NCBI GenBank assembly: GCA_017433975.1
Contig: JAFRGD010000022.1
Coordinates: 1-64,000 of the forward strand
DNA length: 64,000 nt
Direction: 5' to 3'
Origin: Mogibacterium sp.
GTDB taxonomy: Bacteria > Bacillota > Clostridia > Peptostreptococcales > Anaerovoracaceae
Shown: positions 36,042-44,528 of the stretch, piece by piece
Position numbering within the stretch: position 1 is the first letter of the stretch
Layout: every line of letters begins with the position of its first letter
Made by a program: the position numbers and the translations under genes
The notes under the pieces: generated by a model
Told to the model about the DNA's origin: nothing
What the model saw: the letters and a program-made list of their open reading frames with translations, nothing else
Database searches by the model: none

Positions 36042-36938
36042 TTATACGATCAGCCGGACCGCGTTCCGCAGGTTACGGATGCGGACCTCCTCGCTCCCCT
36101 CCTCGTACTCGCCGTCGAGCGTCCAGTGCGTCCCGGCGTCGATGCGTACCCGGACGTCCCGCGCGCTGTGGAAGTGCACGTGCGGCGCCTTGAGCGAGCC
36201 GTCGAGCAGCGCGAGCGCGGTTTCGTTTAGTTCAATTAGGTTGCGCGGCGTCTCGATCAGGATCACCTCATGACGGCCATCGTTCATGTCCACGTCGAGC
36301 GGGTCCAGCTTGAGCACACCGCCGACGATGGTCGCGTTGCAGACCGCGCCGAAGACGTAATCCCCCTCGAAGCGAACCTCATCTGTCGTCCCCTCGTCGC
36401 AGAGGAACTCCGCGTGGACGGGCTTGATGTTGACGACGTCCCGGATTCCCTGGAGGATGTACGCGCTGTGGCCGAGGATGTTTTTGACGTTCTGCGGCAC
36501 CGAGTACGACGTGCTGGTGAACGCGCCGAAGGACGCGACGTACGAGAAGTTCCGCCCGTTGAAGTCTCCCATGTCGAACATCCGGGGCGTCCCGTTGACA
36601 ACCCGCGCGGCCGCTTCCAGAATCGGCTTCGGCAGGCCCGCGCTCGTCGCGAAGTCGTTGGTGCTGCCGGACGGGATGTACCCGATCGGGCAGCCACTCC
36701 CCGCCGTGAGGACGCCGTTTACGACGTCGTTGAACGTCCCGTCACCGCCCGAGCAGACGGTGATATCGTAATCGCCGGAGTACTGCAGGGCGAAGTCCCG
36801 CGCGTCGCCGGCCTTTGCGGTCATCAACACGGTTGTCATGTATCCCGCAGCCGAGTACATCTGCAGGATGTCCGACAGGTATTTGGCGGCCTGCATCGTC
36901 CCCGACTTCGGGTTCATAATGAAGAGTATTTTTTTCAT
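36042..36938 (-). CDS. Diacylglycerol-kinase-family lipid kinase
   Basis: A 298-residue kinase of the DagK/YegS/BmrU group. The N-terminus KKILFIMNPKSGT, the nucleotide loop CSGGDGTFNDVVNGV near 80-94, and GYIPSGSTNDFATSAGLP near 104-121 are the family motifs. The substrate is a lipid such as diacylglycerol, or possibly sphingoid or undecaprenol types; this cannot be decided here. It follows the YihY-family gene by 6 bases, which suggests an envelope role. Confidence 0.9.
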   Translation of the reverse strand: MKKILFIMNPKSGTMQAAKYLSDILQMYSAAGYMTTVLMTAKAGDARDFALQYSGDYDITVCSGGDGTFNDVVNGVLTAGSGCPIGYIPSGSTNDFATSAGLPKPILEAAARVVNGTPRMFDMGDFNGRNFSYVASFGAFTSTSYSVPQNVKNILGHSAYILQGIRDVVNIKPVHAEFLCDEGTTDEVRFEGDYVFGAVCNATIVGGVLKLDPLDVDMNDGRHEVILIETPRNLIELNETALALLDGSLKAPHVHFHSARDVRVRIDAGTHWTLDGEYEEGSEEVRIRNLRNAVRLIV

Positions 36939-36944
36939 GGATCG

Positions 36945-38066
36945 TTAATTATCGCTCGAAACCTCGGACTCTTCTTCGAAGATGTCTTCGTATAAATCCT
37001 GTGATTCCCAGAATGCCTTGCGCTCCGCGTCGAGGGCGGCCTTCTCGCGCCGCAGCTGCTCCTCGTACCCCTTGACGTACTTGCAGCTCATGCGGACCGC
37101 CGTCGAAGCCGTTTCCGGATTGTATTTGTCGTCCTCCGTGATGAACATCAGCGAGACGTCCTTGTCGTGGCGCTTCTGCCGCTCGAGGTATTGTTTCATC
37201 TTGTCCGGCGTCAGCCGTCCGCTGCCGGTCACGTCGTCCCAGGCCTTATTGAACATCGCTCCGATGCAGAGCACCCAGGACAGCAGGTAAAACCAGAGCA
37301 TCAGCGCGACGATGTTGGCGAACGAACCGTAGAGAATGTCGTAATTCGCCACATAGCCGACGTACGCCCCGTAAATGGTCGTGATGATCATGATACCGAT
37401 CGTCGCGAAGATCGCGCCCGGAATCAGCGCCCCCACCGGAACGCGGATCCGCGGCAGAATATAGTACGTCATCACTATGACACAGAAGAACAGCCCGATC
37501 AGGATCGGCAGCCGGAGCGCGACCAGCACGCGGAAGATCACGTACTTGCCGAGCAGCCGCTCCAGCAGGTGCGTCCCGTAAACGTAAATGATCAGCGTGA
37601 ACGCGACCGTAACCATCGTGAGGACCGCGGACGGGATGACTTTGACCCGTTCCACGAAGAAGTTGTATTTGTACTGCCCCTCGGTCAGCACGTGGCTGGT
37701 CAGGCGGGACAGCGCGAACTCGAGTCCGGACGCCGCCCACAGAGCGATGATGATAAGGATGATGTTCGTCAGATGCACGCCGTCCGAAGAGAACAGGCTC
37801 ATGATGAAGCCGCTGATGTTCGGGTCGACGTAGGTCTCCAGCCAGTACTGGATGACGTCGAGCGAAAGGTCAAAGATACCGAGCATCTGCGTCAGTACGA
37901 TCATCGTCGGCATGCTGGACATGAAAAAGAAGTACGCCACCTGGGCAGCGAAGCCGGCGTAATAATCGTCGTCAAACTGCCGCCAGATGTGGAATACCAC
38001 TGCGACCAGGTTATCCTTGGTAAAGTTATTCTTTTTTGGCGCCAGATGTTTCTCTTTCTCTTTCAA
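36945..38066 (-). CDS. YihY/BrkB-family inner membrane protein
   Basis: A 373-residue polytopic protein of the YihY/virulence factor BrkB family (formerly mis-annotated RNase BN). About six membrane segments are seen between 40 and 285; family stretches are GFAAQVAYFFFMSSMPTMIV near 38-57 and YVANYDILYGSFANIVALML near 238-257. The C-terminal 90 residues are charged and cytoplasmic. No ATG exists near the start; a TTG at 38066 with GAGGAA eight bases upstream is used, which lies 41 bases inside rdgB. Function is unknown. Confidence 0.88.
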   Translation of the reverse strand: MKEKEKHLAPKKNNFTKDNLVAVVFHIWRQFDDDYYAGFAAQVAYFFFMSSMPTMIVLTQMLGIFDLSLDVIQYWLETYVDPNISGFIMSLFSSDGVHLTNIILIIIALWAASGLEFALSRLTSHVLTEGQYKYNFFVERVKVIPSAVLTMVTVAFTLIIYVYGTHLLERLLGKYVIFRVLVALRLPILIGLFFCVIVMTYYILPRIRVPVGALIPGAIFATIGIMIITTIYGAYVGYVANYDILYGSFANIVALMLWFYLLSWVLCIGAMFNKAWDDVTGSGRLTPDKMKQYLERQKRHDKDVSLMFITEDDKYNPETASTAVRMSCKYVKGYEEQLRREKAALDAERKAFWESQDLYEDIFEEESEVSSDN

Positions 38067-38649
38067 CGATGAGTTCCTCGAGCCTCATAAGCGCTCTCGC
38101 GCGGTGACTGACGGTATTCTTGACCTCGACCGGCATCGCGGCGAACGTGTCGTCATAGCCGTCCGGGATGAACAGCGGGTCGTATCCGAAGCCGCGGTCT
38201 CCGGAAAGGGCCTCGGCGATCCTGCCCGGGCACGCGCCGCGCGCGACGATGCTCGTACCGTCCGGGAAGAGCATCGTGATTACTGTCACAAAGGTCGCGG
38301 TCCGCTCCTCCATCGGCACGCCCCGGAGTTCGCCCAGCAGTTTCACATTGTTATCGTAATAGGTGCAGTTCTCGCCGGCGTACCGCGCGGTGAACACGCC
38401 CGGCGCGCCGGAAAGCGTGTCGACGGAAAGCCCCGAGTCGTCCGCAAGCGTCGCGGTCCCGGTGATGTCCATGACCGCCTTGGCCTTAAGATAGGAGTTC
38501 TCCTCGTAGGTCTCGCCCGTCTCTTCGATTTCGAACGGCGGAACCCCGGCGTCGTCCCGCGAAACCGCCTCCATCCCGTATTTCGCGAGAATGGCGCTGA
38601 TTTCCGCGATTTTGCCTTGATTTCTTGACGCGATGACGACTTTTTCCAT
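38026..38649 (-). CDS. rdgB: RdgB/HAM1 non-canonical purine NTP pyrophosphatase
   Basis: The enzyme hydrolyses dITP, ITP and XTP to monophosphates and keeps damaged purines out of DNA. The N-terminus VVIASRNQGKIAEI with SxNxGK, LADDSGLSVDTLSGAPGVFT near 66-85 and SGDRGFGYDPLFIPDGYDDT near 147-166 are diagnostic. The ATG at 38649 gives 207 residues, the usual length. The frame is open 15 codons further upstream without family similarity. The end overlaps the next gene by 41 bases, unusually far for this genome. Confidence 0.94.
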   Translation of the reverse strand: MEKVVIASRNQGKIAEISAILAKYGMEAVSRDDAGVPPFEIEETGETYEENSYLKAKAVMDITGTATLADDSGLSVDTLSGAPGVFTARYAGENCTYYDNNVKLLGELRGVPMEERTATFVTVITMLFPDGTSIVARGACPGRIAEALSGDRGFGYDPLFIPDGYDDTFAAMPVEVKNTVSHRARALMRLEELIVERERETSGAKKE

Positions 38650-38701
38650 TGCCGGCCCCCTATTTCCCAAAAATTCAGTAATATTATACCACAACTGTTC
38701 C

Positions 38702-38730
38702 TTGAAAGAAAAAAGATATTGTTGTATATT
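38702..38730 (+). promoter_or_regulatory. Promoter of the AEC transporter gene
   Basis: TTGAAA and TATATT are separated by 17 bases. The start codon lies 43 bases further on. Confidence 0.6.
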
Positions 38731-38773
38731 TTACTGGTATAGAAAGTGCATCGCGCCGGAAAGGAGCCCGGTC

Positions 38774-39715
38774 ATGGCTGTGATCATTAGCAAGGTGTTG
38801 GTTGTATTTATTTACATGGCGGTTGGTTTTTTGTGCAACAAACTGCGCATCCTGCCGTATGAGTCCACCAAATATCTCATCCCGCTCCTGATCACCGTCA
38901 CCTCGCCGTGCATGCTCTTCGACTCGATCCTGAGCAAGGAGCTGACCGACGGCATGATGGCCAACACGCTCATTGCACTGATTGGCGGGACGTTACTCTA
39001 TGGAATCTACGGATTCATCGGACTGTTTCTCTCGAGAAAGCTCCGCTTCCAAAGCCCGAACGAGATCTCCCTTGCCATGACCGCTTCCAATAACGGCTTC
39101 ATGGGCATCCCGGTCACGATGGCCGCCTTCCCGGGAGAAATCCCGTACTATCTCATCATCGAAAACATCAGCCTGAACCTGTATCTCTATGTCATCGGCG
39201 TCCTGCAACTGAACTACGGCGATCAGAGAGAGCGCAAGCAGACGTCTTTCAAAGAAAAAATCAAGCCGTTCATCAAACCGATCACGATCGTCCCGGTCGT
39301 GGCGTCGATCATGCTCTTCGCAGGCATCAAGATGCCTGCCTATCCGATGGAGATCATCGGAACGATCGGTGACGTCACGATTCCGCTGTCGATGATCGTC
39401 GTCGGCATCCAGCTCGCGGAGTCCGACATCGGCAAGGCGCTCCGGAACAAAGCGCTCGCCATGACGTCGGTTTACAAGCTGATTCTGATTCCTCTGGCGA
39501 CGCTCCTCATCGTCCTGCCGCTCCCGCTGAACAACGCCCTCAAGGTCGGCCTCGTCATCACCATGATCTTCCCGACCTCTGTGAGCTCCGCGGCGCTGGC
39601 GCAGTACCATAACAAAAACAGCCAGGTCATCGCGGAAGCTGTTGCGCAGACCACGCTGTTTTCGATCATTACCGTTCCTGTCTGGATCATCGTCCTGACG
39701 CAATTATTCCTCTAG
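38774..39715 (+). CDS. AEC-family permease
   Basis: A 313-residue membrane protein of the auxin-efflux-carrier (AEC) superfamily, with about ten membrane segments. Typical are FIYMAVGFLCNKLRILPYES near 12-31, AMTASNNGFMGIPVTMAAFP near 100-119 (the NNGFMG motif) and IVVGIQLAESDIG near 211. Bacterial members often export or import malate or other organic acids; the substrate here is unknown. The frame extends 47 codons upstream without similarity, and AAGGAGCCCGGTC before the ATG at 38774 sets the start. It is a single gene, convergent with the SCIFF operon. Confidence 0.88.
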   Translation: MAVIISKVLVVFIYMAVGFLCNKLRILPYESTKYLIPLLITVTSPCMLFDSILSKELTDGMMANTLIALIGGTLLYGIYGFIGLFLSRKLRFQSPNEISLAMTASNNGFMGIPVTMAAFPGEIPYYLIIENISLNLYLYVIGVLQLNYGDQRERKQTSFKEKIKPFIKPITIVPVVASIMLFAGIKMPAYPMEIIGTIGDVTIPLSMIVVGIQLAESDIGKALRNKALAMTSVYKLILIPLATLLIVLPLPLNNALKVGLVITMIFPTSVSSAALAQYHNKNSQVIAEAVAQTTLFSIITVPVWIIVLTQLFL

Positions 39716-39721
39716 AGGCGA

Positions 39722-41176
39722 TTACATCTCCTCCTCTGCGACCTTCATCATCACGGCGCACTCGATGCGCTTGCGGTGTAGGGCGCAGCCGAATTCGTAA
39801 ACTTTATCGACGTCCCCGTTGGAATGATAGTTATTTGCCGCGCAGCCGCCCGCACAGTACAGTTTTGCGAAGCAGCCGCGGCATTTATCGCGCGTGTAAA
39901 TATTGTTTCCCGACGCGAAAACGTCCAGAACCTCCGGATGCGCCACGCCATCGTAGATATTGCCCAATAACATGTTATCGTCACCGACAAACTGGTGGCA
40001 CGGATACAGGTCTCCGGTCGGTGTGACCGCCATGTATTCCGTCCCGACGCCGCAGCCGGACACCCGTTTGTAGATACACGGGCCGCCGGTGAGGTCGACG
40101 GTATAGTGATAAAACTTGAACGGCTCCCCTCTTCGCTCGCGGTCGAGCATCTCGAGGGCAAGTTTCTCATATTGCTCGAACAAAACCGGAAGGTCCTCCT
40201 CGTGCAGCGCGTACGGCGCCGACGGATCGGCCACCACCGGCTCGATGCTCGTCTCACGGAAGCCGAGGTCCGCCATCGCGATGACGTCCGCCGCGAAGTC
40301 CTTGTTGTAAGCGGTATACGTCCCGCGGACGTAGTACTGCTCCTGCCCTCTCGCAGCCGCCAACGCCTTGAAATTGCCGATGATTCGGTCGTAGGTGCCG
40401 CCGCCGGCCTTGTTGTGGCGCATGCGGTCATGCGTCTCCCTGCGGCCGTCCAGGCTCAAGACGACGTTCCCCATCTCGCGGGTCGTGAAGTCGATCACGT
40501 CGTCATCGATGAGCACGCCGTTGGTCGTCAGCGTAAAGTTGAAGATCTTGTTGTGCGTCTTCTCGAGCTCCCGGCCGTACCGGACGAGCTCCTTGCAGAC
40601 GTCCCAATTGAGCAATGGCTCGCCGCCGAAGAAGTCCACCTCGAGGTGCCGGCGCGCCCCGCTGTGCGCGACCAGGTAGTCCAGCGCGGCCTTTCCGACC
40701 TCGAGGGACATGATCCCGCTCTTGCCGCTGTAATCGCCCTTGCCAGCAAAGCAGTACTCGCAGTCCATGTTGCAGCCGTGCGCTACATGGAGGCAGATTG
40801 CCTTGAGGACTGATTGCCGCGCTTTGAACGCGTCCGCGTACGGTTCGTACGGGTCCGCGGAAAAGAGCAGCCCCTCCGCGATCAGGTCCGCGACGTCGTC
40901 CAGTACCTCGTCCGCGTCCGCACGGGTCATCTCCGGCCACGACGCAAGCGCCTCGCCCGCGATCCGGTCCCGGCACGCGGCAAACGCCGCCCCGGCGTCC
41001 TTTGCAACCCCTGCGTCCGCCGCGGTTTCCCCGCCGGAAGCGCACGCAAAACAATCGCCGAGCGCGCGGTCCGCGGCGGCGATCACGTCATACGCAAACG
41101 GGTCGACACAGTGTACCGCCCCGCTGTTTGAGTCCATGACAATGTTATAGCCATTCAGTTTATACTGATGAATCAT
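39722..41176 (-). CDS. scfB: SCIFF-peptide radical SAM maturase
   Basis: A 484-residue radical SAM/SPASM enzyme that in its family installs thioether bonds in the SCIFF peptide. The N-terminal peptide-recognition part starts HQYKLNGYNIVMDSNSGAVH (3-22). The SAM cluster cysteines are Cys135, Cys139 and Cys142 in CNMDCEYC, followed by FFGGEP near 182. The SPASM region near 375-475 has many cysteines (SGCGVG, YPCHQF, CRGCFAKLYCAGGC, FGCALHRKRIEC) for auxiliary [4Fe-4S] clusters. An Ala-rich insertion of about 35 residues (43-78) makes it somewhat longer than usual. The ribosome binding site is weak. It follows the SCIFF gene by 74 bases. Confidence 0.95.
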   Translation of the reverse strand: MIHQYKLNGYNIVMDSNSGAVHCVDPFAYDVIAAADRALGDCFACASGGETAADAGVAKDAGAAFAACRDRIAGEALASWPEMTRADADEVLDDVADLIAEGLLFSADPYEPYADAFKARQSVLKAICLHVAHGCNMDCEYCFAGKGDYSGKSGIMSLEVGKAALDYLVAHSGARRHLEVDFFGGEPLLNWDVCKELVRYGRELEKTHNKIFNFTLTTNGVLIDDDVIDFTTREMGNVVLSLDGRRETHDRMRHNKAGGGTYDRIIGNFKALAAARGQEQYYVRGTYTAYNKDFAADVIAMADLGFRETSIEPVVADPSAPYALHEEDLPVLFEQYEKLALEMLDRERRGEPFKFYHYTVDLTGGPCIYKRVSGCGVGTEYMAVTPTGDLYPCHQFVGDDNMLLGNIYDGVAHPEVLDVFASGNNIYTRDKCRGCFAKLYCAGGCAANNYHSNGDVDKVYEFGCALHRKRIECAVMMKVAEEEM

Positions 41177-41250
41177 CGATCCCTGTTGTCAGCGCAATTT
41201 CAGTGATAGAAAGAGGAAAAGGGCGCCGCAGCACCCCTTATACCCTTCTC

Positions 41251-41403
41251 TTACTTCTTTGCCTTGGCCTGCTCGCACTGCTGGTTGGCGACGCTGCAGG
41301 AAGTCTTGCTCGCCGACTGGCAGGACGTCTGGCACTCGCCGCAGCCGCCCTTGGCGACGGTCTTGCTCAGGTTTCTCGTCGAAACGGTCTTAATTCTGCT
41401 CAT
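41251..41403 (-). CDS. scfA: SCIFF-type ranthipeptide precursor with five cysteines
   Basis: A 50-residue precursor beginning MSRIKTVSTRNLSKTVAKGG. The core reads CGECQTSCQSASKTSCSVAN, then QQCEQ, clearly the SCIFF (six cysteines in forty-five residues) family. Cysteines are at 21, 24, 28, 36 and 43, so there are five, not six. Position 32, the Cys donor of the Cys32-Thr37 thioether described for the relative CteA, is Ser, and position 37 is also Ser. GGAGGAGCAAG precedes the ATG. It lies between a universal-stress-protein gene (10 bases upstream) and its maturase. The reading was checked codon by codon. Confidence 0.93.
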   Translation of the reverse strand: MSRIKTVSTRNLSKTVAKGGCGECQTSCQSASKTSCSVANQQCEQAKAKK

Positions 41404-41413
41404 CTTGCTCCTC

Positions 41414-42193
41414 CTATGTAGTTGGTCTGGTGATCCTGTATCTGAATACAGCCTCCGTCTTCATATTCCGGTTCACGATCCGGATCCGGTCCAGTCTGCC
41501 GGTCGCGTTCTCGGCGTTGATCGGGATGTCCACGGACTCACCCTCGGTGATGTCGTAGAACTCCCGCTGCCCGTTCAGCGGCGGAATGTCCCAGTCCCGA
41601 GTGTTGGAATTGTACGATGTGTGCAGCAGCCGCACCCGGCCCCGCGTCACGTCGACGTGATAGATCGTGTCGCCCTTGACGCACGGCAGCAGACACTCAC
41701 TCTGCTTGAGCGAGAGCTGGCCCCGCAGATTGACGACGCTCTCCGCCTTGCGGTAGATAAGTCCCCGGTAAGTCTCGAGCGACCCCGCGCGGCTCTCCTG
41801 CGCGATCATGACGTTGCACGGCGCGTACGAAATGACGTATTTGGCCGTCGTTCCGATCACGTTGGCGAGGTTCGGCTTGGTCGACCGGGTCAGGACGATC
41901 ATCTGCACGCCCATGTCCTTGGCGCACTCGACGATCCGCGGACCCGCCTTGCCGTTGGCCGTGCGCTTGATGACCTGGTATTTGTCCAGGTCCTGCGCGA
42001 CCTCGTCCAGTTTGCGCTCGATCTCGGCCGCGATCTCGTCGGCGTTGTCCGGCACGTCCTTTGCATACGTCTGCGCCTCGTTGACCATCAGTAAAATGAC
42101 CTCGAACGCGCTCGGCGAAAAGCTCTGCCGTACCTCCTCGCAGGCGAACAGGCTGCGCGGCGAACCGTCGATCGGTACTAAGATTCTCTTCAT
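41414..42193 (-). CDS. Universal stress protein (UspA) domain with C-terminal extension
   Basis: Residues 1-135 are a UspA domain: MKRILVPIDGSPRSLFACEE at the N-terminus and a nucleotide-binding pattern near the end of the domain (TRSTKPNLANVIGTTAKYVI, then SYAPCNVMI), close to the usual GxxxG-S/T motif. Residues 140-259 form a second, beta-rich domain that I do not recognise, with only a few cysteines. The gene has its own TTGCTT-17-TATAAT promoter and is the first of the usp-scfA-scfB unit, so its role may be tied to the SCIFF peptide. GGAGGAATCG precedes the ATG. Confidence 0.82.
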   Translation of the reverse strand: MKRILVPIDGSPRSLFACEEVRQSFSPSAFEVILLMVNEAQTYAKDVPDNADEIAAEIERKLDEVAQDLDKYQVIKRTANGKAGPRIVECAKDMGVQMIVLTRSTKPNLANVIGTTAKYVISYAPCNVMIAQESRAGSLETYRGLIYRKAESVVNLRGQLSLKQSECLLPCVKGDTIYHVDVTRGRVRLLHTSYNSNTRDWDIPPLNGQREFYDITEGESVDIPINAENATGRLDRIRIVNRNMKTEAVFRYRITRPTT

Positions 42194-42229
42194 CGATTCC
42201 TCCCGACATGCTTTGATTCCAACACGTCA

Positions 42230-42258
42230 ATTATACTCATCCGGGCTCTCAAAAGCAA
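42230..42258 (-). promoter_or_regulatory. Promoter of the usp-scfA-scfB operon
   Basis: Read leftward, TTGCTT and a perfect TATAAT are 17 bases apart, 37 bases upstream of the usp start codon. The two hexamers and spacing are identical to those of the NifU-like/GGGtGRT promoter at 27555-27583. Confidence 0.7.
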
Positions 42259-42261
42259 CGA

Positions 42262-43398
42262 TTATTCGAACGGGAAGACGATGTCGATTCCGAGCTCGTC
42301 TCTGACCTGGATGAACTCCCGCTGGACGGCGTCGCTCATCGGGACGCCCCGGTCCTTGCGGTATTCCTTAGTGATCCATTCCTTGTCGCCCGCGACGTAG
42401 ATCGTGTCGTGGCCCGGCGCCTTGGCGCTCGCGCGGAGTTGCCGGCAGATCTCGCCGGCGATCCGGCCGAACGCTTCCTTGCCGATGAAGGCCTCTGGGT
42501 CGATGACGATAAAGAAATGGCCGAGGTGGTACGGCCGCGGGTTCCCCTCCGCGTCGACGTTACTGATATCTTTCATGAAGATGCCGCCCGCGAGGGCCGC
42601 CGAGAGGATTTCGACCGCCGTACAGTAGCCGTAGCCCTTGTACCCGCCGAGTTCCTCGCCGATGCCGCCGAGCGGCGCGAGGGCCGCCTGGCCTGCACGG
42701 ATGGCACGAAGCGCGATTCCCGCGTCCGTGATTGGCTCCCCGTCCCTGCCGACGACCAGGCCCTCAGGGGCTTCCTTCCCGATACGCTCATAGTATTCCA
42801 GCCGGCCGTTCTGCGTGATGGACGTCGCGCAGTCGATCAGGAACGGATTCGCCTCGTCGGTCGGGATGCCGATGGTGATCGGGTTGGTCCCCATCATGTT
42901 GTCGACACCGAAGGTCGGTGCGACCGACGGCCGCGCGTTGGTACCGGTGATTCCGATCATCCCGGCGTCCGTCGCCATGCTCACCCAATATCCCGCGATT
43001 CCGTAGTGCGAAGAGTTCCGGACTGCTATGCACGCGGTCCCGTACTGCTTTGCCTTGGCGATCGCCATCTCCATGGCCCGCTTGCTCGCCACCATGCCCA
43101 TGCCGTCGTTCGCATCCAGCACAGCGGTCGTCGCGGTTTCCTTGATGACGTCCAGCTTGGTGACCGGGTTCAGGATGCCGGCCTTGATCCGGTCGATGTA
43201 GATCGGTTTGAAGCGGTTCACGCCGTGGCTCTCGATGCCGCGGCGGTCGCTTTCCATCAGGACGTCCGCGCAGACGGCCGCGTCGTCCTCCGGCACGCCC
43301 ATCTTTGCAAACGCCTGCACCATAAATGACTCCAACGTCGCCCAGTCGCAGTACGGGCGCGTTTCGGCCATCAGTTTTGTCATTACTTCATCTGCCAA
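42262..43398 (-). CDS. Ldh-family NAD(P)-dependent oxidoreductase
   Basis: A 378-residue member of the malate/L-lactate/ureidoglycolate dehydrogenase (type 2) family, which reduces 2-oxo acids with NAD(P)H. Family segments are SDRRGIESHGVNRF near 50-63 (with the catalytic His), VRNSSHYGIAGYWVSMATDA near 126-145, GTNPITIGIPTDEANPFLID near 168 and GEELGGYKGYGYCTAVEILS near 247. The start is a TTG at 43398 (AAAGGAAGCAATCAAA before it); the next ATG, five codons on, has no ribosome binding site. It follows a rubrerythrin gene by 30 bases and may share its transcript. Confidence 0.9.
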   Translation of the reverse strand: MADEVMTKLMAETRPYCDWATLESFMVQAFAKMGVPEDDAAVCADVLMESDRRGIESHGVNRFKPIYIDRIKAGILNPVTKLDVIKETATTAVLDANDGMGMVASKRAMEMAIAKAKQYGTACIAVRNSSHYGIAGYWVSMATDAGMIGITGTNARPSVAPTFGVDNMMGTNPITIGIPTDEANPFLIDCATSITQNGRLEYYERIGKEAPEGLVVGRDGEPITDAGIALRAIRAGQAALAPLGGIGEELGGYKGYGYCTAVEILSAALAGGIFMKDISNVDAEGNPRPYHLGHFFIVIDPEAFIGKEAFGRIAGEICRQLRASAKAPGHDTIYVAGDKEWITKEYRKDRGVPMSDAVQREFIQVRDELGIDIVFPFE

Positions 43399-43428
43399 TT
43401 TGATTGCTTCCTTTCCTTGCGGCGGGGA

Positions 43429-43968
43429 TTAATAATTCTCTGCGCGGATCGCGAAGTACGCCTGCGGGTGGTCGCAGACCGGGCACTTCTCCGGCGCGGC
43501 CTCGCCCTCGTAGATGTGGCCGCAGTTCAGGCACTGCCACTTGTTCTCACCGACTTTGACGAAGACTTCGCCGTTCTCGATGTTGGCAGCGAGCTTGCGG
43601 TAACGCTCTTCGTGGCTCTTCTCGATGGCCGCGACGCCTTCGAACTTGTCCGCTATGTCGTCAAAGCCTTCTTCTCTGGCTACCTTCGCGAACTCTTTGT
43701 ACATCTCGGTCCACTCTTCATACTTGCCGGCCGCCGCGTCGAGCAGATTGGTCTTGGTATCGTAGATTCCGTGCGCGAGCTTGAACCACATCTTGGCGTG
43801 CTCCTTCTCGTTCAGCGCGGTCTCCTCAAAGATCTTCTGGATCTGGACAAAACCGTCCTTCTTAGCCTGGCTGGCATAGTAGTCATACTTGTTCCGGGCC
43901 TGGGACTCGCCGGCAAACGCCGTCATCAGATTTTCCAGTGTCTTGGTTCCCTTCAGGTCGTCTCTCAT
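43429..43968 (-). CDS. Rubrerythrin
   Basis: A 179-residue classical rubrerythrin: N-terminal four-helix diiron domain (LMTAFAGESQARNKYDYYAS near 14-33, EHAKMWF near 54, EEGFDDIADKFEGVAAIEKS near 97-116) and C-terminal rubredoxin domain (WQCLNCGHIYEGEAAPEKCP, then VCDHPQAYF). It reduces peroxide in the cytoplasm. An ATG five codons upstream is in frame, but GGAGGAGAAAGAA lies between the two, so 43968 is the start. It follows the OhrR-like regulator by 45 bases, which suggests peroxide-responsive expression. Confidence 0.95.
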   Translation of the reverse strand: MRDDLKGTKTLENLMTAFAGESQARNKYDYYASQAKKDGFVQIQKIFEETALNEKEHAKMWFKLAHGIYDTKTNLLDAAAGKYEEWTEMYKEFAKVAREEGFDDIADKFEGVAAIEKSHEERYRKLAANIENGEVFVKVGENKWQCLNCGHIYEGEAAPEKCPVCDHPQAYFAIRAENY

Positions 43969-44013
43969 TTCTTTCTCCTCCATAAAAAAGCTGGTTGCAA
44001 TAGCGTTCTCTCA

Positions 44014-44454
44014 TTATTCGCTCAGCCCGTCGATCACCTTGTGGAGCAGCGCGTACAGCTGGGCTGCCTCCTCCGGGTTCAGATTGACGCACTTGCTCAT
44101 GCACGCCGGAACCGAAAGCGCCTGGTCCCGCAGGGCCATGCCGACCGGCGTTATGGACACGATCAGGTTGCGCTCGTCTGCAGAAGAGCGCGCGCGGGTG
44201 ACGTAGCCCTTCCGCTCCAGTTTCTTGAGCAGCGGCGTCAGCGTCCCCGAGTCCAGCATCAGCTTGTTCCCGAGCTCCTTCACGCTGAGCTCCTGCTCCT
44301 CCCACAGCACCATCATCGTGATGTACTGCGTGTATGTGAGATCGAGTTTGTCCAGAAACGGTTTGTATTTCCGGATGATCTCCTTGGAACAGGCGTACAG
44401 CGGAAAGCACAGTTGGTTCTCCAGCCGGATACTGGCGTATTTGTCATTGCTCAT
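44014..44454 (-). CDS. MarR-family regulator resembling OhrR
   Basis: A 146-residue winged-helix protein. The N-terminus has RLENQLCFPLYACSKEII, which matches the redox-sensing N-terminal Cys region of OhrR (Cys near 15). Helix-turn-helix and wing are in LSVKELGNKLMLDSGTLTPL and RKGYVTRARSSADERNLIVS. OhrR proteins leave DNA when organic peroxides oxidise this Cys, which suits control of the adjacent rubrerythrin. TAGGAGAGTGACATCC precedes the ATG at 44454. A near-consensus promoter and a perfect palindrome lie upstream. Confidence 0.88.
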   Translation of the reverse strand: MSNDKYASIRLENQLCFPLYACSKEIIRKYKPFLDKLDLTYTQYITMMVLWEEQELSVKELGNKLMLDSGTLTPLLKKLERKGYVTRARSSADERNLIVSITPVGMALRDQALSVPACMSKCVNLNPEEAAQLYALLHKVIDGLSE

Positions 44455-44487
44455 GGATGTCACTCTCCTAAAACAACCCATAAAAGC

Positions 44488-44511
44488 TTGCTCCGTCGGG
44501 TGACGGAGCAA
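44488..44511 (-). promoter_or_regulatory. Palindrome in the leader of the OhrR-like gene
   Basis: TTGCTCCGTC-GGGT-GACGGAGCAA is a perfect 10-base-pair inverted repeat just downstream of the expected transcription start, followed on the minus strand by GCTTTTA. It may be the MarR/OhrR operator or a leader hairpin. Confidence 0.55.
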
Positions 44512-44528
44512 TTAAATTTTATGCAATT

